A stretch of 64,000 nucleotides of DNA from Chryseobacterium sp. E1 (lineage in GTDB: Bacteria > Bacteroidota > Bacteroidia > Flavobacteriales > Weeksellaceae), in NCBI GenBank assembly GCA_019203745.1, contig CP078104.1:2206501-2270500 (forward strand), in the 5' to 3' direction. The translations under genes and the position numbers were made by a program. Within the stretch, counting starts at the first letter, position 1, and the number at the start of each line of letters is the position of its first letter. Shown one piece after another: positions 10,457-20,849 of this stretch. The notes beneath the pieces were generated by a model. That model saw nothing but the letters and a program-made list of their open reading frames with translations. It was not told where the DNA came from and ran no database searches.

Positions 10457-10786
10457 ATGATAAAAGTATCAGACTATGCAAAGGAGAAAGCCATTCAGTT
10501 GATGACTGAAGATGGTTTTAACCCTGCTGAAGATTATATAAGAGTGGGAGTGAAAAGTGGTGGATGCTCTGGTTTAGAGTATGTTCTGAAGTTTGACAAC
10601 CAAAAAACAGACACAGATCAGATTTTTGAAGATAATGATATCAAAATTATCATCGATAAAAAATCCATTCTTTATTTAGCAGGAACTACTCTTGAATATT
10701 CAGGAGGATTGAACGGAAAAGGGTTTGTTTTCAACAACCCGAACGCATCCAGAACATGTGGATGTGGAGAATCATTTAGTCTTTAG
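10457..10786 (+). CDS. sufA: Iron-sulfur cluster A-type carrier (SufA/IscA/HesB family)
   Basis: Intact, 109 residues. It carries Fe-S clusters from the SufBCD scaffold to apo-proteins. The three cluster-binding cysteines are present: one in KSGGCSGLEY (residue ~38) and two in the C-terminal CGCGESF motif. First gene of the operon; 82 bases separate it from sufB, partly filled by a degenerate repeat. SufA, IscA and ErpA cannot be told apart by motif alone; the position before sufB supports SufA. Confidence 0.93.
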   Translation: MIKVSDYAKEKAIQLMTEDGFNPAEDYIRVGVKSGGCSGLEYVLKFDNQKTDTDQIFEDNDIKIIIDKKSILYLAGTTLEYSGGLNGKGFVFNNPNASRTCGCGESFSL

Positions 10787-10825
10787 AAAAAGACATAAGA
10801 TACTAGATATCAGCGATCAGAAAGC

Positions 10826-10860
10826 ATCTGAAACCTGAGGTCTAAAATCTGAAATCTAAA
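10826..10860. repeat. Degenerate ATCTGAAA/TCTAAA tandem repeat between sufA and sufB
   Basis: Units CATCTGAAACCTGAGGTCTAAA and ATCTGAAATCTAAA repeat imperfectly in tandem. Non-coding and inside the operon. Confidence 0.55.
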
Positions 10861-10868
10861 AAATAATA

Positions 10869-12316
10869 ATGAGTAAATACACTGAAGACGATTTAAGAGT
10901 CGATCTAGAAAATAAAAAATATGAATTCGGTTGGGAAACTAAGATTGATTACGAAGATTTCCCGATTGGTTTGAATGAGGACATCATCCGTGCGATCTCT
11001 GCTAAAAAAGAAGAGCCGGAATGGATGACTGAATGGCGTCTGGAATCTTTCAAAATCTGGCTGAAGATGGTAGAGCCTGAATGGGCGAACATCAAATATG
11101 AAAAGCCGGATTTTCAAGCAATCCGTTACTACGCTGCTCCAAAGGCAAAGCCGGAATTGGAAAGCCTTGATCAGGTTGACCCTGAATTATTGAAAACCTT
11201 CGAAAAGCTGGGGATCAATATTGAGGAACAAAAAGACTAGCAGGAGTAGCAGTAGATATTGTAATAGACTCAGTTTCTGTGAAAACTACTTTCCAGGATA
11301 CATTAGCAGAAAAAGGAATTATTTTCTGTTCCATTTCTGAAGCTATTAAGAACCATCCTGATTTAGTAAGAAAATACCTTGGAAAAGTAGTTCCGAGAGG
11401 TGATAATTTCTATGCAGCACTGAATTCCGCAGTATTCTCTGACGGAAGTTTCTGCTATATTCCTAAAGGTGTAAAATGCCCAATGGAGCTTTCCACTTAC
11501 TTCCGTATCAACCAGGCAGGTACAGGACAGTTTGAAAGAACGCTTGTGATTGCAGATGAAGGAAGTTATGTTTCTTACCTTGAAGGATGTACAGCACCGT
11601 CAAGAGACGAAAACCAGCTTCATGCTGCGGTAGTGGAACTGATTGCTATGGATGATGCAGAAATTAAATATTCAACCGTACAGAACTGGTATCCTGGTAA
11701 TGAAGAAGGAAAAGGAGGTGTATTCAATTTTGTAACGAAAAGAGGACTTTGCGAAAGAAATGCAAAAATCTCATGGACACAGGTAGAAACAGGTTCTGCA
11801 GTAACATGGAAATATCCGTCTTGTATCCTTAAAGGAGACAATTCTATTGGAGAATTCTACTCTATTGCGGTTACCAACAACCACCAGTATGCAGATACAG
11901 GAACAAAAATGATCCACATCGGAAAGAATACCAAATCAACGATTATTTCTAAAGGTATTTCCGCCGGAAAATCTCAAAACTCATACCGAGGTCAGGTGAA
12001 AGTAATGCCTTCTGCAAAAGGGGCAAGAAACTTCTCACAATGTGACTCTTTATTGATGGGTAATGAATGTGGAGCTCATACTTTCCCATATATTGAAATC
12101 AAAGATCCTACGGCGCAGTTAGAGCACGAGGCAACGACTTCAAAAATCGGGGAAGATCAGATTTTCTACTGTAACCAGAGAGGAATTGATACCGAAAGGG
12201 CCATTGCTCTGATTGTGAATGGTTTCAGTAAGGAAGTTTTGAACAAACTTCCCATGGAATTTGCTATTGAAGCTCAGAAATTACTTGAGATTTCATTAGA
12301 AGGATCAGTAGGATAA
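10869..12316 (+). CDS. sufB: Fe-S cluster assembly scaffold SufB
   Basis: Core scaffold of the SufBC2D complex, on which clusters form in the cytosol. About 482 residues. The N-terminal part ([18 protein letters not shown] ... [11 protein letters not shown]) is joined to the beta-helix core after one A is restored in the run at about 11229-11233 ([12 protein letters not shown]), removing a false stop. Family landmarks: [52 protein letters not shown], the Cys in [20 protein letters not shown], and the C-terminal FYCNQRGID. Followed after 22 bases by the hydroxyisourate hydrolase-like gene. Confidence 0.96.
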
Positions 12317-12338
12317 CTCACTGAAGATGATAAGCTCT

Positions 12339-12748
12339 ATGAAGAAATTGTTACTGGCATTTTTGGATTGATTTTCTTCAGTCTTTCTGCTCAGGAAAAA
12401 ACAGGATTTCAGCTTTCAAGCCATATCCTGGATATTTCGGAAGGGAAACCGGCCGGAAAGGTAGAAATTGCACTGGAAAAATTTAATGAAACCACTCAAC
12501 AATGGGTTTCTGTAGGTAAAAAGCAAACTGATAATAATGGCAGGGTTTCAGATTTTTTACCATATCAAAAAACCGGTAATAATGGAAAATACAAACTTGT
12601 ATTCTTTGTAGAAGATTATTACAAACATAAAAATATAGAAAGCTTCTATCCGTCAATTGAGGTCATATTCCAGATAAAAGACAGTGAGCATTATCATGTT
12701 CCGATCACGTTATCACCATTTGGATACTCCACATACAGAGGAAGTTAA
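12339..12748 (+). CDS. Secreted 5-hydroxyisourate hydrolase (transthyretin-like)
   Basis: About 136 residues. Restoring one T at ~12360-12364 gives a signal peptide MKKLLLAFLGLIFFSLSAQ. The mature protein is a transthyretin-like fold: SSHILDISEGKPAGKVEIALE (the N-terminal HxLD motif), NNGRVSDF, YKLVFFVEDYY, FYPSIEVIF and the C-terminal YHVPITLSPFGYSTYRGS with the diagnostic YRGS end. HIU hydrolases act in urate breakdown; secreted transthyretin-like paralogues exist in Bacteroidota with unproven substrates. Its place between sufB and sufC, in the same direction with short gaps, suggests co-transcription, but no other purine gene is nearby. Confidence 0.88.
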
Positions 12749-12778
12749 TACAATTATAAAAAGAAAAAGTTAGCAAGA

Positions 12779-13520
12779 ATGTTACAAATTAAAGACCTTC
12801 ACGCCAAAATTGAAGATGGCGCAGAAATATTAAAAGGGATTAATCTTGAAATAAAGCCGGGTGAAGTTCACGCTATCATGGGGCCAAACGGAGCCGGTAA
12901 ATCTACCCTTTCTTCTGTAATCGCCGGAAAAGAAGATTACGAAGTAACCGGTGGAGAGATTCTTTTCGAAGGAGAAGATATCGTTGAAGATGCTCCGGAA
13001 GACAGAGCACACAAAGGGATTTTCCTTTCGTTCCAGTATCCTGTGGAAATTCCGGGAGTTTCTGTAACGAACTTTATCAAAGCTGCTTTAAACGAAACAA
13101 GAAAAGCAAACGGATTGGGAGAAATGCCGGCAAAAGAAATGCTTGCATTGATCCGTGAAAAATCTGAAAACTGGGAATCAAAAAGATTTCCTTTCCAGAT
13201 CACTAAACGAGGGATTCTCAGGAGGTGAAAAGAAAAGAAACGAAATCTTCCAGATGATGATGCTTAATCCTAAACTGGCTATTCTTGATGAAACCGATTC
13301 AGGATTGGATATCGATGCCTTAAGAATTGTTGCAGATGGTGTAAACCACTTTAAAAATGAAGGAAACGCAGTTCTTTTGATTACCCACTATCAAAGATTG
13401 CTTAACTATATTCAACCGGACTTCGTTCACGTTCTTGCGAATGGAAAAATCATCAAAACAGGTGATAAATCTTTAGCATTGGAATTGGAAGAGAAAGGGT
13501 ACGATTGGCTTCTTAATTAA
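12779..13520 (+). CDS. sufC: Fe-S assembly ATPase SufC
   Basis: ABC-type ATPase that drives the SufBCD scaffold; cytosolic, no membrane partner. About 247 residues. Walker [10 protein letters not shown] (residues 35-43), Q-loop in [13 protein letters not shown], signature [11 protein letters not shown], Walker [13 protein letters not shown] with the D-loop, and the switch His in [10 protein letters not shown]. The frame is broken in the region 13185-13210, just before the signature ([19 protein letters not shown] after joining). The ETDSGLD form and IFQMMML are typical of SufC. Confidence 0.96.
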
Positions 13521-13559
13521 GAAGAAAATCAATTATTTCAGGGATTAAAAATTGTTCAC

Positions 13560-13629
13560 TGTCATTCTGAATGAAGCATAGCAAAATAAAGAATCTTTAA
13601 AATGAGATTCTCTGTTCCCAGGAATGACA
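13560..13629. repeat. 70-bp fold-back repeat between sufC and sufD
   Basis: Perfect 8-base inverted ends TGTCATTC / GAATGACA (13560-13567 and 13622-13629) flank an inner GAATC / GATTC pair. The TGTCATTCTGAATGAAG opening is a common dispersed, non-coding repeat in flavobacterial chromosomes from general knowledge; copy number cannot be checked here. Confidence 0.7.
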
Positions 13630-13656
13630 ATGTTTTAGTTCAAATAAAAAGAAAAA

Positions 13657-14988
13657 ATGGTGCAGACCACAGATATACCAGTAATGGCATTAAAAGAACA
13701 AATTATAGAGAACCATAATGAATTTTTGGAGAGTCTTCGTCACAGATTTCTGGATGAGGATAGAAAAGCAGCTCTTCAAAGATTTGCAAACATTGGTTTT
13801 CCAACAAAAAAGACGAAGAATATAAATATACCAATCTGAAGGAGATCACGGAAAAGAGCTACAACTTTTTCCCGAAAGAGAATCACAATATCACGAAGGA
13901 ACAGTTTGATGAACTGCATCTTGGAGAGGAAAACTTTGATTGGATCGTTTTTGTAAACGGTAAGCTTCACAAAGAGCTTTCGAAGGTTTCTATTGAAAAT
14001 GTAGAATTCCTTTCATTCAACTACGCATTGAATGATGAAAAACACAAAGAGGTTTTTGAAAAATATTTCAACAGCATTGCTTCTAAGGAGCAGGCTTTTA
14101 CAAACCTGAATCTTGCTTACTGCAAATACGGTTTCTTCCTGAAAGTTCCTAAAAACGTTGTGATTGAAAAACCGATCCACGTTTTCTATATCTCTCAAAA
14201 TCAGGAAGAAAATACATTCTACAATACAAGAAATCTATTGATTGTGGAAGAAGGTGCAAAAGTAGAGGTCATTGAAAGCCACCACAATTTTGACAGCACA
14301 TATGTACTGACCAATTCTGTGACAGAGATCTTCACTTATCCTAATGCAAAAGCAGACTGGCACAAACTTCAGAATGACAACAATACATCATACCTTATTG
14401 ACAATACTTTCGCAAAACAGGAGAAAGACAGCTTAACCACTGTAAACACCTTCTCTTTCGGAGGGAAACTGGTAAGAAACAACCTTGACTTCATTCATAA
14501 CGGATCGAATATCAATTCTTTCATGAACGGAATCACCATCATCGGAAAAGATCAGTTGGTAGACCACCACACAGCGGTACACCACAATTTCCCGAACTGT
14601 GAGAGTTATCAGAACTACAAAGGGATCTTCGACGGTAATGCCCACGGAGTATTCAACGGAAAAGTTTTTGTTGACAAGATTGCTCAGAAAACCAACGCTT
14701 ACCAGCAGAACAATAACGTTTTGCTAAGTGAAGGAGCAAGCATCGATACCAAGCCTCAGCTGGAAATTTTTGCAGATGATGTAAAATGTTCTCACGGATG
14801 TACAGTAGGTCAGCTGAATGAAGATGCCCTGTTCTACCTGAGAGCAAGAGGAATCTAAAAAAGAAGCTCAGGCATTGCTTTTATATGCTTTTGCCAACGA
14901 TGCCATGCAGAATATTGACATTGAGCCTCTAAAAGAGAAAATTTCAAAGCTATTGGCCGAGAAATTAGAAGTAGATATAGAATTCTAA
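13657..14988 (+). CDS. sufD: Fe-S cluster assembly protein SufD
   Basis: Partner of SufB in the SufBC2D scaffold. About 443 residues. The N-terminal helical part (MVQTTDIPVMALKEQIIENH ... LRHRFLDEDRKAALQRFANIG) joins at an A run near 13808 to the beta-helix region (WIVFVNGKLHKELSK ... GFFLKVPKNVVIEKPIHVFY). The C-terminal motif PQLEIFADDVKCSHGCTVGQLNEDALFYLRARGI is diagnostic. A second break lies at 14859 (RGI-SKKEAQALLLYAFAND), and the protein ends VDIEF at 14988. Last gene of the operon; no sufS or sufE follows. Confidence 0.95.
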
Positions 14989-15009
14989 TACTTATATATT
15001 TGATAATAA

Positions 15010-15040
15010 GAAAGCACTTCCATTTGAGAAGTGCTTTTTA
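15010..15040. terminator. Bidirectional terminator (sufD / DUF3078)
   Basis: AAAGCACTTC / GAAGTGCTTT arms with a 7-base loop, T-rich on both sides, between convergent genes. Confidence 0.88.
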
Positions 15041-15058
15041 TTATGTTTTCAGCCGGGA

Positions 15059-15978
15059 TTATTTTTTTAACCAGCTTTGGTTATCCTTATTATCCGAACG
15101 TTTCTTTCCATTGTCTATATTATAGGCAAAACCTACCCCTAAGGTCTGTTTCAGCTGTGTTTTCCAGATCTGGTTGTGGTCATACAGCAGATCCAGGGTG
15201 ATATTGGATGAAATATACTTATTGATCTTCATATTTAAAATCGCTCCATACGCAAGAACCAATCTCTCCGGATGATCCAGATAATTTGAGAATACGGAAG
15301 CTGTATTGGTCAGATTAATATTCTCCATGATCTTGATTTTATACATCGCTGTTCCCAGAAAACCGAACTGGAACAAAGAGGAATCTCCATCGTTCTTAAG
15401 CCCATATATTCCGGCCTTCTGAAGATCTTTATCCAATACAAAAGTCCATCTGGCGTTAGCAGGACGTAAGGTTACAGTCAAATTATCACTTGGCCTGTAG
15501 GTAACCCCGGCACCAAGATTTAAATATCCCGGAGCAAAAAAGTTGGAAATTTTCTTCGCCTCAGGATTATTTCCATCTTCATAACCCGGTGCAAACTGTG
15601 TCTGAAGGCTGGCTCCTGTTGAAAAATACCAGTTTTTGGCAAATTCTCTACCATAGTTTGTAGAAAGATTGATGACATCCTGAGTTTTTCTTACTCCTGT
15701 CCCCTGGGTATTATTTTGGCCATATCCAAGAATAATAATATTCTCCCAAAGGTCCTTGCCTTTTTCATAAGTAAGGTTGTAATTGACACCGGCAAGCCAT
15801 CCTACGTTGTTGGCTCCACCTCCTACCCAGTTTGAAAAGGCTGCCTGATTAAGCATTAATGTATTCTGTCCCTGAATAGACCAGGCTTTAATATCAGCTG
15901 CAGGCGCATCAGTTTTTGTATCCTGAGCTGTTGCTAAAGTTCCGAAGGAAACGGAAGCGATCAATAAAACTTTTTCAT
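15059..15978 (-). CDS. DUF3078 outer-membrane beta-barrel-like protein, copy 1
   Basis: About 307 residues. Restoring one T in the T run near 15970 gives the start MKKFLLIASVSFGTLATAQ, a signal peptide. The mature part opens with NTLMLNQAAFSNWVGGGANN, the DUF3078 hallmark, followed by alternating beta strands rich in aromatic and Gly/Asn residues (YLNLGAGVTYRPSDNLTVTL; SSNITLDLLYDHN). It ends SWLKK. This looks like an outer-membrane barrel of unknown function. A paralogue with about 70-75% identity by eye lies 226 bases upstream. Confidence 0.88.
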
Positions 15979-15993
15979 AATTAACGATTTGTA

Positions 15994-16001
15994 CAAATGT
16001 A
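15994..16001 (-). promoter_or_regulatory. -7 promoter box TACATTTG for DUF3078 copy 1
   Basis: On the minus strand, 15 bases before the start at 15978. Shows that copy 1 has its own promoter downstream of the copy 2 terminator. Confidence 0.6.
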
Positions 16002-16151
16002 TAAATAATAATTTATGATCGTCTAAAATTCACTTTAAAATGAATTTAACATATTCAAAAAACCACCTGTAACAAACTGAAAACAAACACTTAAAATATC
16101 CCCATCTCCTATAACAAACTTAAAGCTACTTAAAACCACGGTCCTTTTAAA

Positions 16152-16180
16152 ACAAAAAAGCACCTCAATTCTGAAGTGCT
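16152..16180 (-). terminator. Terminator of DUF3078 copy 2
   Basis: AGCACTTCA / TGAGGTGCT arms followed on the minus strand by a T6 run. The raw reading frame of copy 2 runs into this hairpin, an artefact of a missing A upstream. Confidence 0.8.
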
Positions 16181-16204
16181 GTTATTTTTAAATAGGTATC
16201 TGAT

Positions 16205-17127
16205 TTATTTTTAATCCACCATTGGCTGTCCTTACGTTCTGATCGTTTTACACCATTATCAAGTGTGTAGGCGAAACCAATCCCAAGAGTCTGCTTTAGC
16301 TGTGTTTTCTCAATCTGGTTATGATCATACAGCAAATCTAAAGTGATGTTGGATGAGATGTATTTGTTTACCTTCAGATTCAGAATAGCTCCATAAGCAA
16401 GAACCAGCCTGTCCGGGCGATCAAGATAATTGGAGAAGACCGAAGCAGTATTTGTAAGGTGAATATCTTCCATGATTTTAAGCTTATACATTGCAGTTCC
16501 CAGAAAACCGAATTGTAACAGGGAAGAATCTCCATCACTTTTTAAACCATAGTTTCCTGCAAGCTGAAGCCCTTTATCCAGAACAAAGGTCCATCTGGCG
16601 TTGGTAGGACGTAAAGTTACCGTAAGATCATCATTCGGTCTGTAGGTGATACCCATACCGACGTTTAGGTAACCGGGAGCCATGAAATTGGAGATTTTTT
16701 TGGCTTCCGGATTATTCCCGTCTTCATACCCGGGGCGAACTGTGATTGTAAACCTGCCCCTAAAGAGAAATACCAGCTTTTCGAAAATTTCCGCCCGTAG
16801 TTGGTTGAAACATTGATCACATCCTGGGTTTTTCTGATTCCCAATCCTTTGGTGTCATTCTGACCATAGCCGAGAAGGATGATATTCTCCCACAGATCTT
16901 TGTCTTTTTCATAGGTAATATTATAGTTCACTCCGGCAAGCCAGCCTACATTGTTGGCTCCACCTCCTACCCAGTTTGAAAAGGCAGCCTGATTGATCAT
17001 TAAAGTATTTTTCCCAAGTACTGACCAGTATTTCACCGTGTCTACCACTACTGAATCTTTTTTAATTCTTCTTGTGCACTTGCATAAATCCCTACAAAAA
17101 GGAAAGAATCAACAAAAACTTCTTCAT
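16205..17127 (-). CDS. DUF3078 outer-membrane beta-barrel-like protein, copy 2
   Basis: About 308 residues after frame repair. Signal peptide MKKFLLILSFFVG..SAQ from the ATG at 17127, then LGKNTLMINQAAFSNWVGGGANN and the same barrel pattern as copy 1. Breaks lie near 17090-17050 and ~16735. Without correction the frame continues to 16165 inside the terminator. Adding one A to the run at 16208-16212 gives WWIKK and TAA at 16205-16207, matching the WLKK end of copy 1, so I place the stop there. Tandem duplication with an independent promoter for each copy. Confidence 0.85.
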
Positions 17128-17148
17128 TTCTCTAAATAATTTTCATTG

Positions 17149-17156
17149 CAAAAATA
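17149..17156 (-). promoter_or_regulatory. -7 promoter box TATTTTTG for DUF3078 copy 2
   Basis: Minus-strand TAnnTTTG match 21 bases before the start at 17127. Confidence 0.6.
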
Positions 17157-17377
17157 TTAAATATAATTTTTTTAAAGGGGCATTTTACCTTTAAAGAATA
17201 CATTTTCATGGCTTTTAAGTCCTCATGCCCGGAATATTTTCAGTAAAATCAATGCCAAAATAAGAGGTTAAAAAGTTAAAATCAATACCTTTTGTCTTAA
17301 AATCAGAACAGTAGGAAAAATTCTTCGACAAATTTTCCGAAATTAATCATTGGCTTTTGTTTTGACATAAAATCTTC

Positions 17378-18147
17378 ATGTTTAAAAATGTAATTTCCAA
17401 AAGAGCGATTATATACCCTTTGCTGATGCTTTCTGCAATGTGGTTCGGGTATTTCTTACAGATGCAGGGCTTTTTGGCAGTTGCTTCGGAGCTATTATCC
17501 CTCTTTTGCCTGAAGGTCTGCTTGGGGTGATCACTTCTCCTCTTTTGCATGGAAACATAGATCATATCATAGGCAATTCTATTCCTATTGCTGCCCTTAT
17601 GTTTCTGCTTTATCAATTTTATCCACTGGTCGCCAATAAGGTTTTTGTTATCGGATGGCTTGCTACAGGACTTTTGGTATGGCTTCTTCCTCCTATTGAT
17701 ATTTTTACCGGTGATTATATGTACACCTGTACCATCGGAGCCAGTGGCGTTGTATATGTTCTTGCTTTTTTTTTCTTTTCTTCAGTGGGGTATTCAAATG
17801 GAATACAAAACTTCTTACCATTTCCATGCTTGTAGTATTGTATTACGGAAGTTTAGTCTGGGGAATGCTGCCGGAAGAACTTTTTTATAATATGTCTGAG
17901 CCCAGCAAGATTTCATGGCAGGCTCATTTATCCGGAGCTGTAGTGGGAAGTATTATTGCATTTGCCTTTAAAAACGTAGGAGAAAAAAAAAAAAAAATTC
18001 ATCTGGGAATTTCCTAATTATTACAGTGAAAAAGATGATAAACTCTGGCAGGAATACAAAGAAAATCATCCGGAAGACTTTATGGAACTTCCTTATAAAA
18101 AAAGAGATGATATCTGGGATCATTTGGATGAATTAAGGAAGAGATAA
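17378..18147 (+). CDS. Rhomboid-family intramembrane serine protease
   Basis: About 256 residues. Six membrane segments are visible. HGNIDHIIGNSIPI carries the conserved His/Asn of TM2, the catalytic Ser lies in TIGASGVVY (near residue 122), and the catalytic His in QAHLSGAVVGSIIAF (near 183). After the last TM comes a cytoplasmic Lys-rich tail of ~55 residues (ELPYKKRDDIWDHLDELRKR). Breaks: a T lost at ~17471, ~17790, and the A-run at 17985-17998. The ATG at 17378 gives a short cytoplasmic N terminus before TM1. Cleaves TM substrates; target unknown. 33 bases upstream of dprA. Confidence 0.9.
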
Positions 18148-18180
18148 AACTTATTTCACTACATTTGATAAAAAACACAC

Positions 18181-19287
18181 ATGATCTCCGAAGAATATCT
18201 TTATGCAATCGCCCTTCGTGAATGTAACCAGATTGGTGATATCAATTTTCATAAACTTGTCCGGACCTTTGGAAGTGCTCAGGAAACCTGGAAAAAGCCA
18301 AAAAGAATATAAAGGCCTGGAAGGAATGGGTCAGAAAACCGTTGCTGACATCGGCAGACAGGAACATTTGAAATTCGCAGAAGAAGAATTGAAATTTTGC
18401 GAAAAGAATAATATCCGGATCCTGTTGAGGTACCTCAATGAAACGCCTTCTCTGCTTAATGAATGTACTGATGCTCCAGCTGTACTTTATCAAAAAGGAA
18501 ATGTTGACAATTCATTGCAGAAAATAAGTATTGTGGGAACCCGGAATATGACATCTTATGGCCGTCAATTCATTGAAAATTTCTTTGAAACCACTCAATC
18601 CTACCCTTATGCATCGGTAAGCGGACTGGCATTGGGAGCAGACAAAGAGGTTCATGAACAGTCAATTCGTTACCGGAAACCTACAATAGCAGTTCTTGCC
18701 CATGGCTTCCAGTTTTGTACCCTTCAAAAAACAGAAAGCTTTCTGAGAAAATCCTTCAGGAAGGTGGTGCACTGCTCACAGAGTTCAGTTCTTCGAGAAA
18801 ACCCGACCGGGAAAATTTTATTCAGAGGAACCGGATTGTAGCGGGAATTTCTCCTTCTACCATAGTAGTGGAAACCGGATTTGGAGGCGGTTCTGTAAGT
18901 ACAGCCGCTTATGCCAATGATTATAACCGGGATGTATTTGCTCTTCCTGGAAAAATTACGGATAACTATAGCCAGGGCTGTAATCAGTTGATTTTCCATA
19001 ATAAAGCAACAGCCATTTCAACGATCAAAGATCTGGTCGGAATGCTTGGGTTTAACAATCCGAAAGAAAAAATAGAAGAGCTGTTCCCTTACAGCGAAAC
19101 AACAATACAACTCACTGAAAATCAAAATACAACATATCAGTCTATAAAAGAAAACCCACAGATTTCTTTGGATGATCTCGCTCAGGTTCTTTCAATTTCA
19201 TCGCATAAAATTTTACCGATAATTTTGGAATTGGAACTTTTAGGGAAAGTAAAATCGTTTTCCGGGAGGCAATTTATCGCAATTTAA
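18181..19287 (+). CDS. dprA: DNA processing protein DprA
   Basis: Loads RecA on incoming single-stranded DNA during natural transformation. About 368 residues. N-terminal helical domain MISEEYLYAIALRECNQIGD; Rossmann core with SIVGTRNMTSYGRQF, ASVSGLALGADKEVH, EGGALLTEF and FIQRNRIVAGIS, the ssDNA-binding GxRxMS-like elements; then a C-terminal winged-helix (IKENPQISLDDLAQVLSISSHKILPIILELELLGKV). Breaks near 18293 and 18718. The ATG at 18181 is 33 bases after the rhomboid stop. Its presence with comM at 48797 points to competence genes, though each is widespread in non-competent bacteria. Confidence 0.94.
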
Positions 19288-19421
19288 GAATTAACGATTT
19301 CTTAATATTGCATTATTTCATACATAACATTTCATTTTTAATAAAATTTGATCATAAATTATTAATTTAATAATATTCCCAAACATTATTATTTAATTTT
19401 TAACAATGTTAAAATAGAGTG

Positions 19422-19451
19422 TTGTGAATCTTGAAAAAAAAATTAAATTTG
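19422..19451 (+). promoter_or_regulatory. Promoter of gdhA (-33 TTG, -7 TAAATTTG)
   Basis: TTG at 19422-19424 and TAAATTTG at 19444-19451, spacer 19; start codon at 19478. Confidence 0.65.
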
Positions 19452-19477
19452 TTGACAATAATATTCAACCTTAATAT

Positions 19478-20837
19478 ATGGAACAATATAATATTGACCA
19501 GAAAATCCAAGAGTTTATTGCAAAAATTGAAGCAAAAAATCCTAACGAACCGGAATTCTTACAGGCTGTAAAAGAAGTTGCCGTAACAGTAATTCCATTC
19601 ATTGCTACGAAAAAAAAGAATATAACGGAATGAAGCTGCTTGAAAGAATGGCTGAAGCTGAAAGAATCATTATTTTCAGAGTTCCATGGGTTGATGACAA
19701 AGGAGAGATTCAGGTTAACAGAGGTTTCAGAATTCAGATGAACTCTGCTATTGGTCCATACAAAGGAGGAATCCGTTTCCATCCTACAGTGAATTTATCA
19801 GTTCTTAAGTTCTTAGCTTTCGAACAGGTATTCAAAAACTCTCTGACTACTCTTCCAATGGGTGGTGGTAAAGGAGGTTCAGATTTTGATCCGCAAGGTA
19901 AATCTGATATGGAAGTAATGCGTTTCTGCCAGGCTTTCATGACTGAATTATGTAAGCACATTGGTCCTGAAACAGATGTACCTGCAGGAGATATCGGTGT
20001 AGGAGCAAGAGAGATCGGTTACCTATTCGGGCAATACAAGAAAATCAGAAATGAGTTTACCGGAGTTCTTACAGGAAAAGGTCTTGCTTACGGAGGTTCA
20101 TTAATCCGTCCTGAAGCTACAGGATACGGAGTAGTATACTTTGCTGAGCAGATGCTTAAGACAATCGGACAGGATTTCCAGGGGAAAACAGTAACGGTAT
20201 CAGGTTTCGGAAACGTAGCCTGGGGAGTTATCAAAAAAGCAACTGAGCTTGGAGCTAAAGTTGTAACTATCTCTGGTCCTGATGGATACATCTATGACAA
20301 AGACGGTATCAGCGGAGAAAAGATTGATTATTTATTAGAACTTAGATCTTCTGGAAACAACAGAGCTGAAGACTATGCTAAAAAATATCCATCTGCTGAA
20401 TTCCATGCAGGAAAACGTCCTTGGGATGTGAAGTGTGATGTTGCTTTCCTTCTGCAACTCAGAACGAATTAGATTTGGATGATGCAAGAAAGCTTGTTGA
20501 AAACGGATGTCTTTGTGTAACTGAAGCTGCTAATATGCCTTCTACACTAGATGCAATCAACTATTTCTTAGACAATAAAGTATTATTCTCTCCTGGTAAA
20601 GCTTCCAATGCCGGAGGTGTTGCCACTTCAGGATTAGAAATGACACAGAACTCTATCCGTCTTAACTGGACTTCCGAAGAGGTTGACGCAAGATTAAAGG
20701 AAATCATGATCGGTATCCACAAAGCTTGTAGAGACTACGGAAAAGACGAAGACGGTTATGTAAACTACGTAAAAGGTGCAAATATTGCCGGCTTCGTAAA
20801 AGTAGCAGAAGCAATGTTGGCTCAGGGAGTTGTGTAA
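19478..20837 (+). CDS. gdhA: NADP-type glutamate dehydrogenase
   Basis: Makes glutamate from 2-oxoglutarate and ammonium (hexameric family I GDH). About 453 residues. Landmarks: VPWVDDKGEIQVNRGFRIQ, GPYKGGIRFHPTVN, catalytic Lys in LPMGGGKGGSDFDP (near residue 128), CKHIGPETDVPAGDIGVG, the Rossmann motif VSGFGNVAWG, and the C-terminal GGVATSGLEMTQNS. Breaks are at ~19611-19618 (A run) and ~20450 (AFPCATQNELD after joining). The NADP assignment follows from similarity to the E. coli type and is likely, not proven. Closed by its own terminator. Confidence 0.96.
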
Positions 20838-20849
20838 ACATAAAAAGAC

